Both the position numbers and the translations under genes were made by a program. The notes below the pieces were generated by a model. It was not told the DNA's origin, made no database searches, and saw only the letters and a list, made by a program, of their open reading frames with translations. Below are positions 24,218 to 32,705 of a DNA stretch of 64,000 nucleotides, piece after piece. Origin of the DNA: Planomicrobium okeanokoites (GTDB lineage: Bacteria > Bacillota > Bacilli > Bacillales_A > Planococcaceae). The stretch lies in contig NZ_QQRS01000003.1 in assembly GCF_003428875.1 (NCBI RefSeq), positions 186,001 through 250,000 of the forward strand. Reading direction: 5' to 3'. Every line of letters begins with the position of its first letter. The first letter of the stretch is position 1.

Positions 24218-25282
24218 GTGCAGAAAAAATGGCTGATTTATGGAGCTTATGGCTATACGGGGGAATTGATTGCGAGGGAAGCGAAAAAGCGTGGCTGGAA
24301 TCCTGTGCTGGCCGGACGTAATCCAGACAAACTGAAACCGCTGGGCAAAGAGCTGGAACTGGAAACGCGCGTCTTTCCGGTAGGACCGTCCGCTGCTGAA
24401 AACCTGAGCGATATCGCCCTTGTGCTGCACTGCGCCGGTCCTTTCCAGAAAACGAGCGGACCGATGATCAAGGCGTGCCTTGAGGCGGGTGCCGATTATA
24501 TGGACATCACCGGCGAAATTTCCGTTTTCGAACACAGCTTCGCGCAGGATGCGAAAGCGAAAGAAGCGGGCATCACCATCTGTTCAGGCGTCGGTTTTGA
24601 TGTGATTCCAACAGACTGCACAGCGCTTAAATTGAAAGAACTGTTGCCGGATGCGAGCAGTCTATCACTCGGATTTGATTCGGATTCAGGCATTTCACCG
24701 GGGACATTCAAGACGATGATCGAAGGGATGGGGTCTGGCAGTGCGGAGCGGCAGAACGGCCAATTGATACCGGTGCCGATCGGAAGCCAGCATCGCACGA
24801 TCGATTTCGGCCGAGGCTCACGTTCTGCGATGGGCATCCCTTGGGGCGACGTGTCGACCGCATTCCACACAACCGGGATTCCGAATATCGCCACTTGGAT
24901 TCCGATGAAAAAATCGCGCATTTTTGGTGCGCGCATCTTCGGCAGCGCCGGAGCCATCCTTGCTTTGCCTGCTGTCCAGAAAGCCCTCAAGAATTTAGTG
25001 AACCGACGTGTGAAAGGTCCAGACGAAACCCGTCGCGCCGGAGCACCCGCTTATATTTGGGGAGAAGCGCGCAATGAGGATGGTGTTGCAAAAACGGTTC
25101 GGATTAAAACGGCGAACGTCTACGATTTGACGGTTTATGGCGCACTTGAATCCGTCAGCCGCCTGCTCGAAGGAGAGTTTCCGAAAGGAAGCTACACGCC
25201 GGCGATGCTTTTCGGCTCAGGATTGGTAGAGGAGTTGCCAGGATCCGGCAATTTTGAAGAAGAGACGATTTATCCAGGATGA
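24218..25282 (+). CDS. Saccharopine dehydrogenase-like/trans-acting enoyl reductase family protein
   Basis: A 354-residue NADP-dependent oxidoreductase of the saccharopine-dehydrogenase-like fold. The N-terminal Rossmann motif is IYGAYGYTGELIAREA, followed by PVLAGRNPDKL and, further on, HCAGPF and GADYMDITGE. A GFDVIPTDC block is diagnostic of the bacterial group that includes mycobacterial trans-acting enoyl reductases. The reaction in this organism is unknown. The start is GTG at 24218 because AAGGA sits 10 bases before it; an upstream TTG at 24179 has no site. Monocistronic. Confidence 0.84.
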   Translation: MQKKWLIYGAYGYTGELIAREAKKRGWNPVLAGRNPDKLKPLGKELELETRVFPVGPSAAENLSDIALVLHCAGPFQKTSGPMIKACLEAGADYMDITGEISVFEHSFAQDAKAKEAGITICSGVGFDVIPTDCTALKLKELLPDASSLSLGFDSDSGISPGTFKTMIEGMGSGSAERQNGQLIPVPIGSQHRTIDFGRGSRSAMGIPWGDVSTAFHTTGIPNIATWIPMKKSRIFGARIFGSAGAILALPAVQKALKNLVNRRVKGPDETRRAGAPAYIWGEARNEDGVAKTVRIKTANVYDLTVYGALESVSRLLEGEFPKGSYTPAMLFGSGLVEELPGSGNFEEETIYPG

Positions 25283-25313
25283 AAAATGGAATAGCATATG
25301 TGAACCACACCAA

Positions 25314-25342
25314 ACACACCACGCACCCTCGGTGTGTTTTTT
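25314..25342 (+). terminator. Terminator after the enoyl reductase-like gene
   Basis: ACACACC at 25314-25320 pairs with GGTGTGT at 25331-25337, followed by T's. Confidence 0.82.
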
Positions 25343-25471
25343 TATCCACTTCTATAAACAATAATTATTTTATTATCAAAATAATCAATTATTTATTGTG
25401 TGGATAATTTGGAAGGATTAAAATAAAGAGTATAGTTCAGGACGAAAAAAGAGCTACGGGAGGTGGAAATA

Positions 25472-25822
25472 TTGGGAAAATCAGCAATGGATGGATGGCC
25501 AGGCGAGCTGAGGAGCGGAGTGCTGGCATTGGCCGTGCTGTCACAATTGAATGAACCGAGAAACAGCGCAAACCTGATCCGGATCTTGGAACAAAGGGGA
25601 TTGTTGGAAAATCCCGGCACATTGGCGCCTATGCTCCGGCAGCTTGAAAAGCAGAAGCTGCTGTTGGGGGATTGGGAAGGGGCAGGAGACAGGCCGCAAA
25701 AGTATTACACGTTAAGCGAAAAAGGAGCGGACGCATTCAGTCAGATGACAGAGGAGTGGCGGAAAGTAGCGGAAGAACTTCAAAAGCTTATTGAAGGGGA
25801 TGGTTCCGATGACATTGATTGA
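25472..25822 (+). CDS. PadR-family transcriptional regulator
   Basis: A 116-residue winged-helix regulator. The recognition region contains LRSGVLALAVLSQLNEPR, LRQLEKQKLL and the wing segment GAGDRPQKYYTLSEKG, followed by a C-terminal helix. These match PadR proteins, which commonly repress a neighbouring membrane-protein or transporter gene. The start is TTG at 25472, 8 bases after GGGAGG. The next gene begins 14 bases before this one ends, so the two are translationally coupled. The inducer is unknown. Confidence 0.88.
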   Translation: MGKSAMDGWPGELRSGVLALAVLSQLNEPRNSANLIRILEQRGLLENPGTLAPMLRQLEKQKLLLGDWEGAGDRPQKYYTLSEKGADAFSQMTEEWRKVAEELQKLIEGDGSDDID

Positions 25823-26858
25823 CCGGTATGTCGGTGAAGTGGTGCGCAGGGTGCCGGCGAAAGAGAGGGACGATATCGGAAAAGAATTGCGGGCCACCCT
25901 GGAAGATTTATTGCCACTGGGATACGCGGAAAAAGAAGAGCGCGAACTGCTTATGAAATTCGGCGATCCGGCTGTATTGGCAAGCAAGTATCGATCGCAG
26001 CCCAGGTATTTGATCGGACCGGCGTTCTTTGATGCTTATGTGACTTTACTGAAGATTATTATTCCAGTCGTCGTCACTGTCGTATTGATGGTGCTGATCA
26101 TTACTACCATCTTCTCGAGTGCCGGGGAAGCATCAGTGGCGAGTGTCGTCGGTGGCCTTTTTGCGGATGGGATTGCTGCTGTGGTTGATACAGCGGTGAA
26201 TGTCTTTTTCTGGGTGACTCTTGTCTTCTTTATCATTGAATGGGTCGACCGGACAAATCGTGCAACTGGAAAGACGCCAATCGTGCTGCCGGAAAAAGGA
26301 TGGACACCGGATGATATGGCCTCCGAGCAGGAGCTGATGCCTAAAAACCGGGTTATTCCACGAAGTGAGCCTGCTTTTGATTTGATTTGGACTGCTGTAT
26401 GGGTTTCAGTCTATTTCAACGCGGATAAATTGATCGGCATCTATGAAGGCAGTGCGTCCGGCCTTGACTTTACGACGCCGGCATTCAATCAAACCGTGCT
26501 GTTGTCCTATTGGCCGCTTGTTCTGCTGACAGTCATCCTTCAAATCATCATGGATGTCTGGAAGTGGGCACGCAGAAGATGGGATTTCAGGATGGCAACT
26601 TATAATTTAGCCCTGCAGACGCTGACCGTGCTGGTTTTCATCTTGTTATTCACAAATGCGGAGATCTTTACAGAGGGCTTCATTTTGGAGCTTGAAAGGA
26701 TATTCGGCTCAGCGGACGCATTGAACTGGATTGTCGGAGGACTGCTTTTCACCGTTGCCCTGTTTGCTGTTATTGATGTGATCCAAGGTTTCAGGAAAAC
26801 GTTCATGAAAGAAGGTTCCTCCTTGAAAAAGTGGAGAATGGGCAAAGGATCAAGCTGA
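25809..26858 (+). CDS. HAAS-domain membrane protein coupled to the PadR regulator
   Basis: A 349-residue protein with an N-terminal HAAS signalling domain (residues 1-70; RYVGEVVRRVPAKERDDIG and LMKFGDPAVLASKY) and about six membrane helices. PadR/HAAS pairs are common in Firmicutes; the HAAS protein is thought to be controlled by or to modulate its PadR partner. Overlap with the preceding stop (25809 versus 25822) and GAAGGGGATGG upstream of this ATG support coupling. It ends near 26858 with no terminator seen. Confidence 0.8.
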   Translation: MTLIDRYVGEVVRRVPAKERDDIGKELRATLEDLLPLGYAEKEERELLMKFGDPAVLASKYRSQPRYLIGPAFFDAYVTLLKIIIPVVVTVVLMVLIITTIFSSAGEASVASVVGGLFADGIAAVVDTAVNVFFWVTLVFFIIEWVDRTNRATGKTPIVLPEKGWTPDDMASEQELMPKNRVIPRSEPAFDLIWTAVWVSVYFNADKLIGIYEGSASGLDFTTPAFNQTVLLSYWPLVLLTVILQIIMDVWKWARRRWDFRMATYNLALQTLTVLVFILLFTNAEIFTEGFILELERIFGSADALNWIVGGLLFTVALFAVIDVIQGFRKTFMKEGSSLKKWRMGKGSS

Positions 26859-27003
26859 TTCTTTTTACGGCAATAAAGACCGGATTCTCTCGCCAAGTTG
26901 AGGGTTCAAAATAGACTGAGGCAGGCCAGTAAGTTAAATTATATATATTGGTCTCCCATTCTCTGAGAATTCGGGAGCAACTGAACAGGCGGGAGGCGAT
27001 AAG

Positions 27004-27564
27004 ATGGAGAAAAAAATTCCGGAACTTACATCTGCACTTCGCGAAAAAGATGGCGTTCATATCTTTTACCTGAGTGAAGAAGAAGAAGCCTATATCAAGA
27101 ATATTTTAGTTTTCATTTTGGATGGTATCAAAAATGGCGATTATATTTTTATAGTTGAAAATCCTCGTCTAACACCCGCGATTTATCAGCGGTTGGAGCA
27201 GTTGGTAACCAAAGATGAATTGAAATCAGTACAGTTCACTAATAACTTCGAGTTTTACTGGAGTGAAGGCAATTTTCTGCCTGTATCCATCATTGAATAC
27301 TTTAAGGCAAAGCTGAATGAGGCTACTAGCGAAGAAAAGTTTTTCCGGACGTGGGGCCATATCGAATGGGGCAGCGGAGACGATATTGAAGATGAGATTC
27401 TCCTCTACGATAAAAGCGCGACCCAGTTTATATCGGAAAATAAGTTTATCGCTGTCTGCGCCTATGATTTAACCCGGGTTTCTGCAGGACTGCAGGAAAA
27501 ATTGCGTACGAGACACAGTTATTTGATGGAAGATGACCGGATAAATGAAATTGCAGCTTCCTGA
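27004..27564 (+). CDS. MEDS-domain sensory protein
   Basis: A 186-residue soluble protein of the MEDS family (found in DcmR-like sensors). It reads HIFYLSEEEEAYIKNILVF, followed by GDYIFIVENPRL, a central aromatic stretch with FFRTWGHIEWG, and VCAYDLTRVSAG near the C-terminus. MEDS domains resemble circadian KaiC-like folds and occur near stress-signal proteins. Its position directly before an RsbR paralogue suggests it feeds the stressosome; no DNA-binding domain is present. GGGAGG lies about 10 bases upstream of the start. Confidence 0.82.
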   Translation: MEKKIPELTSALREKDGVHIFYLSEEEEAYIKNILVFILDGIKNGDYIFIVENPRLTPAIYQRLEQLVTKDELKSVQFTNNFEFYWSEGNFLPVSIIEYFKAKLNEATSEEKFFRTWGHIEWGSGDDIEDEILLYDKSATQFISENKFIAVCAYDLTRVSAGLQEKLRTRHSYLMEDDRINEIAAS

Positions 27565-27577
27565 ATGTAATCGATAA

Positions 27578-27620
27578 TGAAAGGCGTTCCGCTGAAAAGG
27601 CGGGATGCCTTTCATTTTTT
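27578..27620 (+). terminator. Terminator after the MEDS gene
   Basis: TGAAAGGCGTTCCGC at 27578-27592 pairs with GCGGGATGCCTTTCA at 27600-27614, followed by T's. It makes the RsbR gene downstream a separate unit. Confidence 0.88.
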
Positions 27621-27671
27621 TATTGTGGAAAGAAGTAATCCGTTTTAATTGAAGTGTACGGTCATCATAGG

Positions 27672-27696
27672 GTTTATCTGTGTCAAGCGGGGGAAT
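27672..27696 (+). promoter_or_regulatory. Sigma-B-like promoter of the RsbR paralogue
   Basis: GTTTAT at 27672-27677, a 13-base spacer, and GGGAAT at 27691-27696 match the sigma-B pattern GTTTAA-N12-14-GGGWAT at 11 of 12 positions. It starts transcription about 50 bases before the ATG. Confidence 0.65.
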
Positions 27697-27753
27697 AATA
27701 AAAAATATAGCTTTTGTATAACGACTTAGGAGACGGACTGCAAGGAGAGAGGA

Positions 27754-28569
27754 ATGGACATTATACTTCATAAAGTAGCGGAATTCATCAGAGAAGAAAA
27801 TAAATCCTTAACAAAGAATCTGTTGATGCAGGCAACGGAAGAACTGCAATTGGACTTGACGGATGAACAGCTTGCAAAACATTGTGAATTGATCGGACGG
27901 CTTTTGGATAAGGTGGCACTGGGACTAATAAGCACCCGCCAGGAAACCCTGGATATGGAAATGGATTACGATATCGACCATTACTTTTACTATGACGGGA
28001 CGCTTTTGAAAAATACAGTTGAAATCATCAGCACGTTCCGGCTTTCGCTTTTGCATGAACTGCAGGAGAGAGGCGTTCTGGAGAACAGCAGCGCAGCAGA
28101 ACTCTCTAAACTTTATCATCACGTAATCTATATTTTTGATGATGCGCTTCGGAAAACGACAACGAATTTCAATCTGGAAAATCAGAAACTGCTGGATTCC
28201 AATGAGCAGGAGATCATGGAGTTGGCTGCGCCGATTGTTCCGATCAGAAGAGGGGTCGGTGTCATGCCGCTCATCGGTGAATTCACCGATTCCAGGGCTG
28301 CATATCTGTCGACGGAAGTCATTCCGAAGGTCGTGGACTTGGATATCGAGCAACTTGTAATCGATTTTTCAGGAATTCATCATTTCGATACCAATGTGGC
28401 CCAGCAGATCTTTCAGATTCGGGACCTTCTGCAGTTGCTTGGCATAAAGCCGATATTGACGGGAATCCGGCCAGTGATTGCCCATACTGCTGTGAGCCTG
28501 GGGATCAACATGAGTGACATGCAGACTTATGGAACTGTAAAAGAATTCTTGGAGTTAACTGAACACTGA
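27754..28569 (+). CDS. RsbR-family stressosome protein (STAS domain)
   Basis: A 271-residue protein with an N-terminal globin-like sensor domain (residues 1-150) and a C-terminal STAS domain (about 160-265). The block VPIRRGVGVMPLIGEFTDSR is the usual STAS start. Compared with RsbRA, the first phosphosite is Ser (GEFTDSRA instead of IDTERA). The second, T205, is kept as Thr in HHFDTNVAQQ. RsbR proteins bind RsbS and RsbT in the stressosome and set sigma-B activity. The N-terminal signal is unknown; there is no heme-binding signature. The start is supported by AAGGAGAGAGG, and the sigma-B-like promoter suggests autoregulation. Confidence 0.85.
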   Translation: MDIILHKVAEFIREENKSLTKNLLMQATEELQLDLTDEQLAKHCELIGRLLDKVALGLISTRQETLDMEMDYDIDHYFYYDGTLLKNTVEIISTFRLSLLHELQERGVLENSSAAELSKLYHHVIYIFDDALRKTTTNFNLENQKLLDSNEQEIMELAAPIVPIRRGVGVMPLIGEFTDSRAAYLSTEVIPKVVDLDIEQLVIDFSGIHHFDTNVAQQIFQIRDLLQLLGIKPILTGIRPVIAHTAVSLGINMSDMQTYGTVKEFLELTEH

Positions 28570-28572
28570 AGG

Positions 28573-28609
28573 AAACCGTCGGCTGAACTCTCAGTTGACG
28601 GTTTTTCTT
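28573..28609 (+). terminator. Terminator after the RsbR paralogue
   Basis: AAACCGTCGGCTGA at 28573-28586 pairs with TCAGTTGACGGTTT at 28591-28604, followed by T's. Confidence 0.88.
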
Positions 28610-28662
28610 TTTGCTCGGCTGCTAATTTAGGGGGAGTATTTTGGGGAATTTGAATGACACGC

Positions 28663-28690
28663 TTGACATGTTTGTGGAACATGCTAAGAT
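28663..28690 (+). promoter_or_regulatory. Promoter of the T-box transcript
   Basis: TTGACA at 28663-28668, 16-base spacer, then TGC-TAAGAT with an extended -10 (28682-28690). The start falls just ahead of the T-box stem I. Confidence 0.7.
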
Positions 28691-28696
28691 TATGAA

Positions 28697-28931
28697 AATT
28701 GAAAGCGGCTATACGAACGTTGAATGATGGATTGAGTAGGCTGATTGCGGGCAGCAGGAAGAGACTGGATGAGTGGTGCAAATCCAGGCAGCAATTCAGG
28801 TGAATTACACCATCTGTAATTTCGGCGATGAATGAAGTGGATATTTCGGCACAGGCGGAAATATCAAATTGGGTGGTAACGCGGAGAGAGTCTTCGTCCC
28901 TTTGTCAGGGGCGCGGGCTTTCTTTTTTTCG
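28697..28931 (+). ncRNA. T-box leader, probably tyrosine-specific
   Basis: The conserved T-box GGGTGGTAACGCGG is at 28871-28884; the UGGU in it can pair with the ACCA end of uncharged tRNA. Stem I landmarks AGAGACTGGATGAGTGGTGC are present, and a terminator with a long T-run ends near 28929. In the specifier region GAATTACACC, the codon TAC followed by A fits the rule that a purine follows the specifier, giving tyrosine; the alternative TTA (leucine) would be followed by C. The leader lies ahead of an NhaC-type transporter, and B. subtilis YheL/TyrT of this family is a Tyr T-box target. Confidence 0.82.
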
Positions 28932-28967
28932 TTTCACATACTTTTTAGCATCCAGGAGGAATCATCA

Positions 28968-30362
28968 ATGTTTCGTATCAAAGCAGTTTTATCACCGAGT
29001 TTTCCAGAAGCGCTTGCGCTCACAGCCATCATCGCAGCTATCATCAGTTCAAGCATCATCTTTTTTGAAGCGCCTCCTCATGTGCCGATTCTTTTGGCGA
29101 TTTTACTGTTGATCTGCTATGGATTGGTAAAAAAGATCTCCTACAAAGAACTGGAACGAGGTTTAGTGGAAGGGGCGGGAGCAGGGATGAGCGCGGTATT
29201 CCTGTTTTTCTTCATCGGCATCCTCATCAGCAGCTGGATGTTGAGCGGCACCATTCCGACTTTGATCTTTGCCGGATTTAATCTGGTTACACCACTCTTT
29301 TTCTTTGCCATCGTCTTTATCGTCACGTCAATCATCGGTTTGTCCATCGGCAGTTCACTGACGACTGTTGCCACAGTGGGAGTCGCGGTTATCGGAATTG
29401 CCGGCGCACTTGATCTGTCGCTAGCTGTTACGGCAGGTGCCATTGTTTCCGGAGCATTTTTCGGTGATAAGATGTCACCTCTGTCGGATACGACCAATCT
29501 GGCATCGTCGATTGTCGGTGTGGACTTGTTTGAACACATCCGGAACATGAGCTGGACGACGGTTCCAGCTTTCGTGCTGACATTGATATTCTTCGGGCTC
29601 ATGTCACCGTCCATCACACTCGACAATGCAGCAGAAATTGCGGTGTTCAAAGAAGGCCTGCTGCAGACAGGTTTGATTCATTGGTATTCAATCATTCCGC
29701 TCCTCGTCCTGATCACTTTAACAATCATGAAAGTGCCGGCGCTGATGACACTTGCTGCGAGCTCGATAGCCGCTATCGCCGTTTCGATGCTTCATATCAG
29801 TCTTACAGTTCCTCAAACGCTCGGTGTTCTTTTTGGCGGTTATGTCTCGGCAACCGGCATCGAAGAAATCGACGCACTCCTGTCAAGAGGGGGCATGGAA
29901 AGCATGTTCTTCACCATCGGCCTGGTGCTGCTGGCACTCAGCATGGGAGGTTTATTATTCACTTTAGGAATCGTTCAATGTCTGCTGATGAAAATTGAAA
30001 GCCTGCTGAAGAAAGTATCTTCAGTTATCGCGGCTTCGGCGTTGACGGCAATCGGCATCAACATCCTGATCGGGGAACAATATCTGTCGATCCTTCTGAC
30101 GGGACAGGCATTTCAAGGGCCATACGAAAAAGCGGGGCTGGCGGGCAAGAATTTGAGCCGGGTCATGGAAGATGCCGGAACAGTTGTAAATCCACTTGTT
30201 CCGTGGAGTGTCTGCGGGATTTTCATCACATCCGTGCTTGGCGTCCCGACGCTTGAATATTTGCCGTTTGCGTTCTTCTGTCTCTTGTCGCCTGTATTGA
30301 CGGTATTATTCGGAATCAGCGGGAAGACATTGACGTACAATAAAAAGCTTAAGGCTGCATAA
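28968..30362 (+). CDS. NhaC-family transporter, probably tyrosine uptake (TyrT/YheL-like)
   Basis: A 464-residue protein with about 11-12 membrane helices of the NhaC antiporter family. Motifs include the conserved VSGAFFGDKMSPLSDTTNLA and a C-terminal VVNPLVPWSVCGIF. The family is nominally Na+/H+ antiporters, but the T-box leader with a TAC specifier indicates that it is induced when tyrosyl-tRNA is uncharged, so amino-acid (tyrosine) transport is the better guess. The start at 28968 follows CAGGAGGA by 7 bases. The open frame continues upstream into the T-box, but no ribosome site supports those starts. Confidence 0.86.
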   Translation: MFRIKAVLSPSFPEALALTAIIAAIISSSIIFFEAPPHVPILLAILLLICYGLVKKISYKELERGLVEGAGAGMSAVFLFFFIGILISSWMLSGTIPTLIFAGFNLVTPLFFFAIVFIVTSIIGLSIGSSLTTVATVGVAVIGIAGALDLSLAVTAGAIVSGAFFGDKMSPLSDTTNLASSIVGVDLFEHIRNMSWTTVPAFVLTLIFFGLMSPSITLDNAAEIAVFKEGLLQTGLIHWYSIIPLLVLITLTIMKVPALMTLAASSIAAIAVSMLHISLTVPQTLGVLFGGYVSATGIEEIDALLSRGGMESMFFTIGLVLLALSMGGLLFTLGIVQCLLMKIESLLKKVSSVIAASALTAIGINILIGEQYLSILLTGQAFQGPYEKAGLAGKNLSRVMEDAGTVVNPLVPWSVCGIFITSVLGVPTLEYLPFAFFCLLSPVLTVLFGISGKTLTYNKKLKAA

Positions 30363-30469
30363 AAAATGAAGACGCCTTTGGGGTGGCTGTTTTGCTCGGG
30401 TTCGTTTACCATTGAAAGCAGAAGGTAAACAGCACGGATCCACCATTCGAATATGAAAGGGGTTTTCAT

Positions 30470-30790
30470 ATGGAATCGGCGATTGAAATTTTAAGCATCG
30501 TCTGGCCGATTGTGCTTGTAGGAGCGATATCGCTTTTTGTCATTCTCAGATTGAAAGGCAAACAGAAGCGGGGGACGCTCGGCAAGAAAGAAACAAAAGC
30601 TGCCCAGGATTTACTGGACAGTCTGATTCCTCTCGGGATGGTCTTTGGCAGTGCGCTGGGGCTGGTATTAAGCCTGATCTTTCCCTTTGCCATGTCGACG
30701 GGCATTACGTTTGGGGCGGGATTTGGATTGCTTGGCGGCTATTTCGCTTATGAACATTCAAGTAGGCAAGAAGAACGGAACGTTCAGTAG
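30470..30790 (+). CDS. Small two-to-three-helix membrane protein
   Basis: I do not recognise this 106-residue protein. An N-terminal helix (ILSIVWPIVLVGAISLFVIL), a basic linker rich in Lys (KGKQKRGTLGKKETK), and two further hydrophobic segments (GMVFGSALGLVLSLIF and GITFGAGFGLLGGYFAY) are seen. GAAAGGGG lies 7 bases before the start. It is followed by a strong bidirectional terminator. A 7-bp dyad GTTTACC/GGTAAAC lies upstream (30407-30428). Confidence 0.6.
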   Translation: MESAIEILSIVWPIVLVGAISLFVILRLKGKQKRGTLGKKETKAAQDLLDSLIPLGMVFGSALGLVLSLIFPFAMSTGITFGAGFGLLGGYFAYEHSSRQEERNVQ

Positions 30791-30795
30791 AAAAT

Positions 30796-30843
30796 AAAAG
30801 CAGCAAAACAGTCAGCTTCATTTCTGACCGTTTTGCTGCTTTT
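30796..30843 (+). terminator. Terminator after the small membrane-protein gene
   Basis: A 20-base stem with one mismatch pairs 30796-30815 with 30824-30843; it is T-rich on the plus strand. Confidence 0.9.
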
Positions 30844-30918
30844 ATTATTTACAGTCAGCGACCTTGCTAGATCGGCAGCACATAGTTATGACGCTTACAC
30901 AAAAACTATACAAACTGA

Positions 30919-30944
30919 GTTTCCAAGTTTAAAATTGAGGGAAT
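30919..30944 (+). promoter_or_regulatory. Sigma-B-like promoter of crtP
   Basis: GTTTCC at 30919-30924, 14-base spacer, GGGAAT at 30939-30944. Both boxes fit the sigma-B consensus (GTTTAA, GGGWAT) with two mismatches. In S. aureus the crt genes are driven by sigma-B. The leader would be about 105 bases. Confidence 0.6.
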
Positions 30945-31054
30945 AAGAAGGAGTATTGCCACGTTCTGAAGAAAGCTCTTTTACTGAGATGTCCCTGCAA
31001 ACTTCAGCCGGCTGGATAGAATAAAATAAGGTAGGGAAGAGAGGCGGTACATAT

Positions 31055-32560
31055 ATGAATAATGCTGGAAAATCCGTAATCGTGATTGGGGGAGGCCTTG
31101 GCGGTCTGTCAGCGGCTATTTCACTAGCTCAGAAAGGTTACGCGGTCTCTTTATATGAGAAGAATGATCATATTGGCGGGAAAGTGAACCGTCTGGAGCA
31201 AGATGGGTTCGGTTTCGATCTTGGCCCTTCGATTTTGACGATGCCGCATATATTCGATAAATTATTCCGGGGAAGCGGCAAGCGGATGGAAGATTATGTG
31301 CAGATGAAACGGCTCAACCGGGAATGGCGCTCGTTCTTTCCCGATGGTACCGTACTGGACTTATACCGCAACCTACACACAATGGAACGGACAAATCCTG
31401 CTCTTTCCAAAAAGGATATTAAAGAATACTATTCACTGCTGAAATATTCACAGCGTATCTACAAGACGACGGAACACAGCTATTTGGCGGAAGGCTTCGA
31501 ATCGCCGAAAGAAGCGGTGGCTCAAAACGGCATCATCGCGACATTAAGAGGATTCGATTTGACTTCTACGATGTACGAGGGCATCTCCAAGCGCATCAGT
31601 AATCCGCATTTGCGTGACATGCTATCGTATTTCGTCAAATACGTCGGCTCTTCCCCGTACAGTGCGCCGGCTGTTCTCAACATGATGATTTATATGCAGC
31701 ATGCGCAGGGCTGCTGGTATGTACCGGGCGGCATGCATAAACTTGCGGAAGGCCTGACGAAACTGGCAAAAGAAGAAGGCGTTCAAATTCACACGGGTAT
31801 GGGCGTTGTCCGAGCCCGCACTGATCACAACAAGAAAATCGCTGGTGTCGAACTCGAAGATGGTTCATTCAAAACAGCTGATTACTATGTATCCAATATG
31901 GAAGTGATTCCATTCTACCGGAAAATGGTGGACGCAGACGATAAGTTTGTCGAGAAGCTCGAGAAGAAATATGAGCCGGCAAGTTCCGGGCTCGTCCTGC
32001 ATTTGGGTGTGAAGAAAACATATCCTTTCCTGAATCACCATAATTTTTTCTTCTCTGAAAACCTGAAAGAACAAATGGAAAAAGTGTTCGAAAAACATGA
32101 GCTGCCGGACGATCCGACCATTTATCTGGTCAATGTCAATAAGACAGATCCCACACAGGCTCCTGAAGGACACGAAAACATCAAGATCCTTCCGCATATC
32201 CCCTATATTCAAGACAAGCCATTCACGCCGGAACAGTACCTGGATTTTGAAAACCGGGTGATCGATAAGCTGGAACGCATGGGCCTTGATGGACTTCGGG
32301 AAAATATCGTGACGCGTGATGTATGGACGCCGCATGATATTGAACGGGTCTATGGTTCTGACCGGGGGGCGATATACGGCACCGTTTCGGACAAGAAACG
32401 CAATGGCGGATTCAAGCATAAGAAGCAAAGTGAGCTTTACGATAACCTCTACTTTGTCGGCGGCACCGTCAATCCCGGCGGCGGCATGCCGATGGTGACA
32501 CTCAGCGGCCAGCAGGTGAGCGATAAAATTGTGAAACGTGACCAGACTGGAAAACGGTAA
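31055..32560 (+). CDS. crtP: 4,4'-diaponeurosporene oxygenase (CrtP/CrtNb)
   Basis: A 501-residue FAD-dependent amine-oxidase-fold enzyme. The dinucleotide motif is VIVIGGGLGGLSAAISLAQK; the blocks IGGKVNRLEQDGFGFDLG, WRSFFPDG, YFVKYVGSSPYSAPAV and FVGGTVNPGGGMPMVTLSG closely match S. aureus CrtP. That enzyme oxidises the terminal methyl group of C30 carotenoids (diaponeurosporene) to an aldehyde. The length and these blocks favour CrtP over the desaturase CrtN. It stands alone here; crtM, crtN, crtO and crtQ are not in the window. GAGAGGCGG lies 8 bases before the start. Confidence 0.92.
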   Translation: MNNAGKSVIVIGGGLGGLSAAISLAQKGYAVSLYEKNDHIGGKVNRLEQDGFGFDLGPSILTMPHIFDKLFRGSGKRMEDYVQMKRLNREWRSFFPDGTVLDLYRNLHTMERTNPALSKKDIKEYYSLLKYSQRIYKTTEHSYLAEGFESPKEAVAQNGIIATLRGFDLTSTMYEGISKRISNPHLRDMLSYFVKYVGSSPYSAPAVLNMMIYMQHAQGCWYVPGGMHKLAEGLTKLAKEEGVQIHTGMGVVRARTDHNKKIAGVELEDGSFKTADYYVSNMEVIPFYRKMVDADDKFVEKLEKKYEPASSGLVLHLGVKKTYPFLNHHNFFFSENLKEQMEKVFEKHELPDDPTIYLVNVNKTDPTQAPEGHENIKILPHIPYIQDKPFTPEQYLDFENRVIDKLERMGLDGLRENIVTRDVWTPHDIERVYGSDRGAIYGTVSDKKRNGGFKHKKQSELYDNLYFVGGTVNPGGGMPMVTLSGQQVSDKIVKRDQTGKR

Positions 32561-32570
32561 ATCCAGATTT

Positions 32571-32601
32571 AAGGAGGAGCTTCATCGCTTCTCCTTTTTA
32601 T
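32571..32601 (+). terminator. crtP terminator
   Basis: AAGGAGGAGC at 32571-32580 pairs with GCTTCTCCTT at 32587-32596 (one G-U), followed by T's. Confidence 0.82.
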
Positions 32602-32705
32602 AATGCCTTGAACAAAAACTTACACGATTATTAATGTCCCGGTCATAGTTTGTTCATATCCTCTTGCTAAAGTGATGTTATCGATAAAAAGAAAGAGGGA
32701 TGAAA

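Larger units (their letters stand above)
28570..28967 (+). other. 398-bp leader region between RsbR paralogue and NhaC gene
   Basis: Entirely accounted for by the RsbR terminator, a promoter, the T-box leader with its terminator, and the ribosome site of the transporter. Confidence 0.75.

Noticed and set aside
28869..28967. Longer N-terminus for the NhaC-type transporter
   Set aside because: This stretch is the T-box and its terminator, with no ribosome site.
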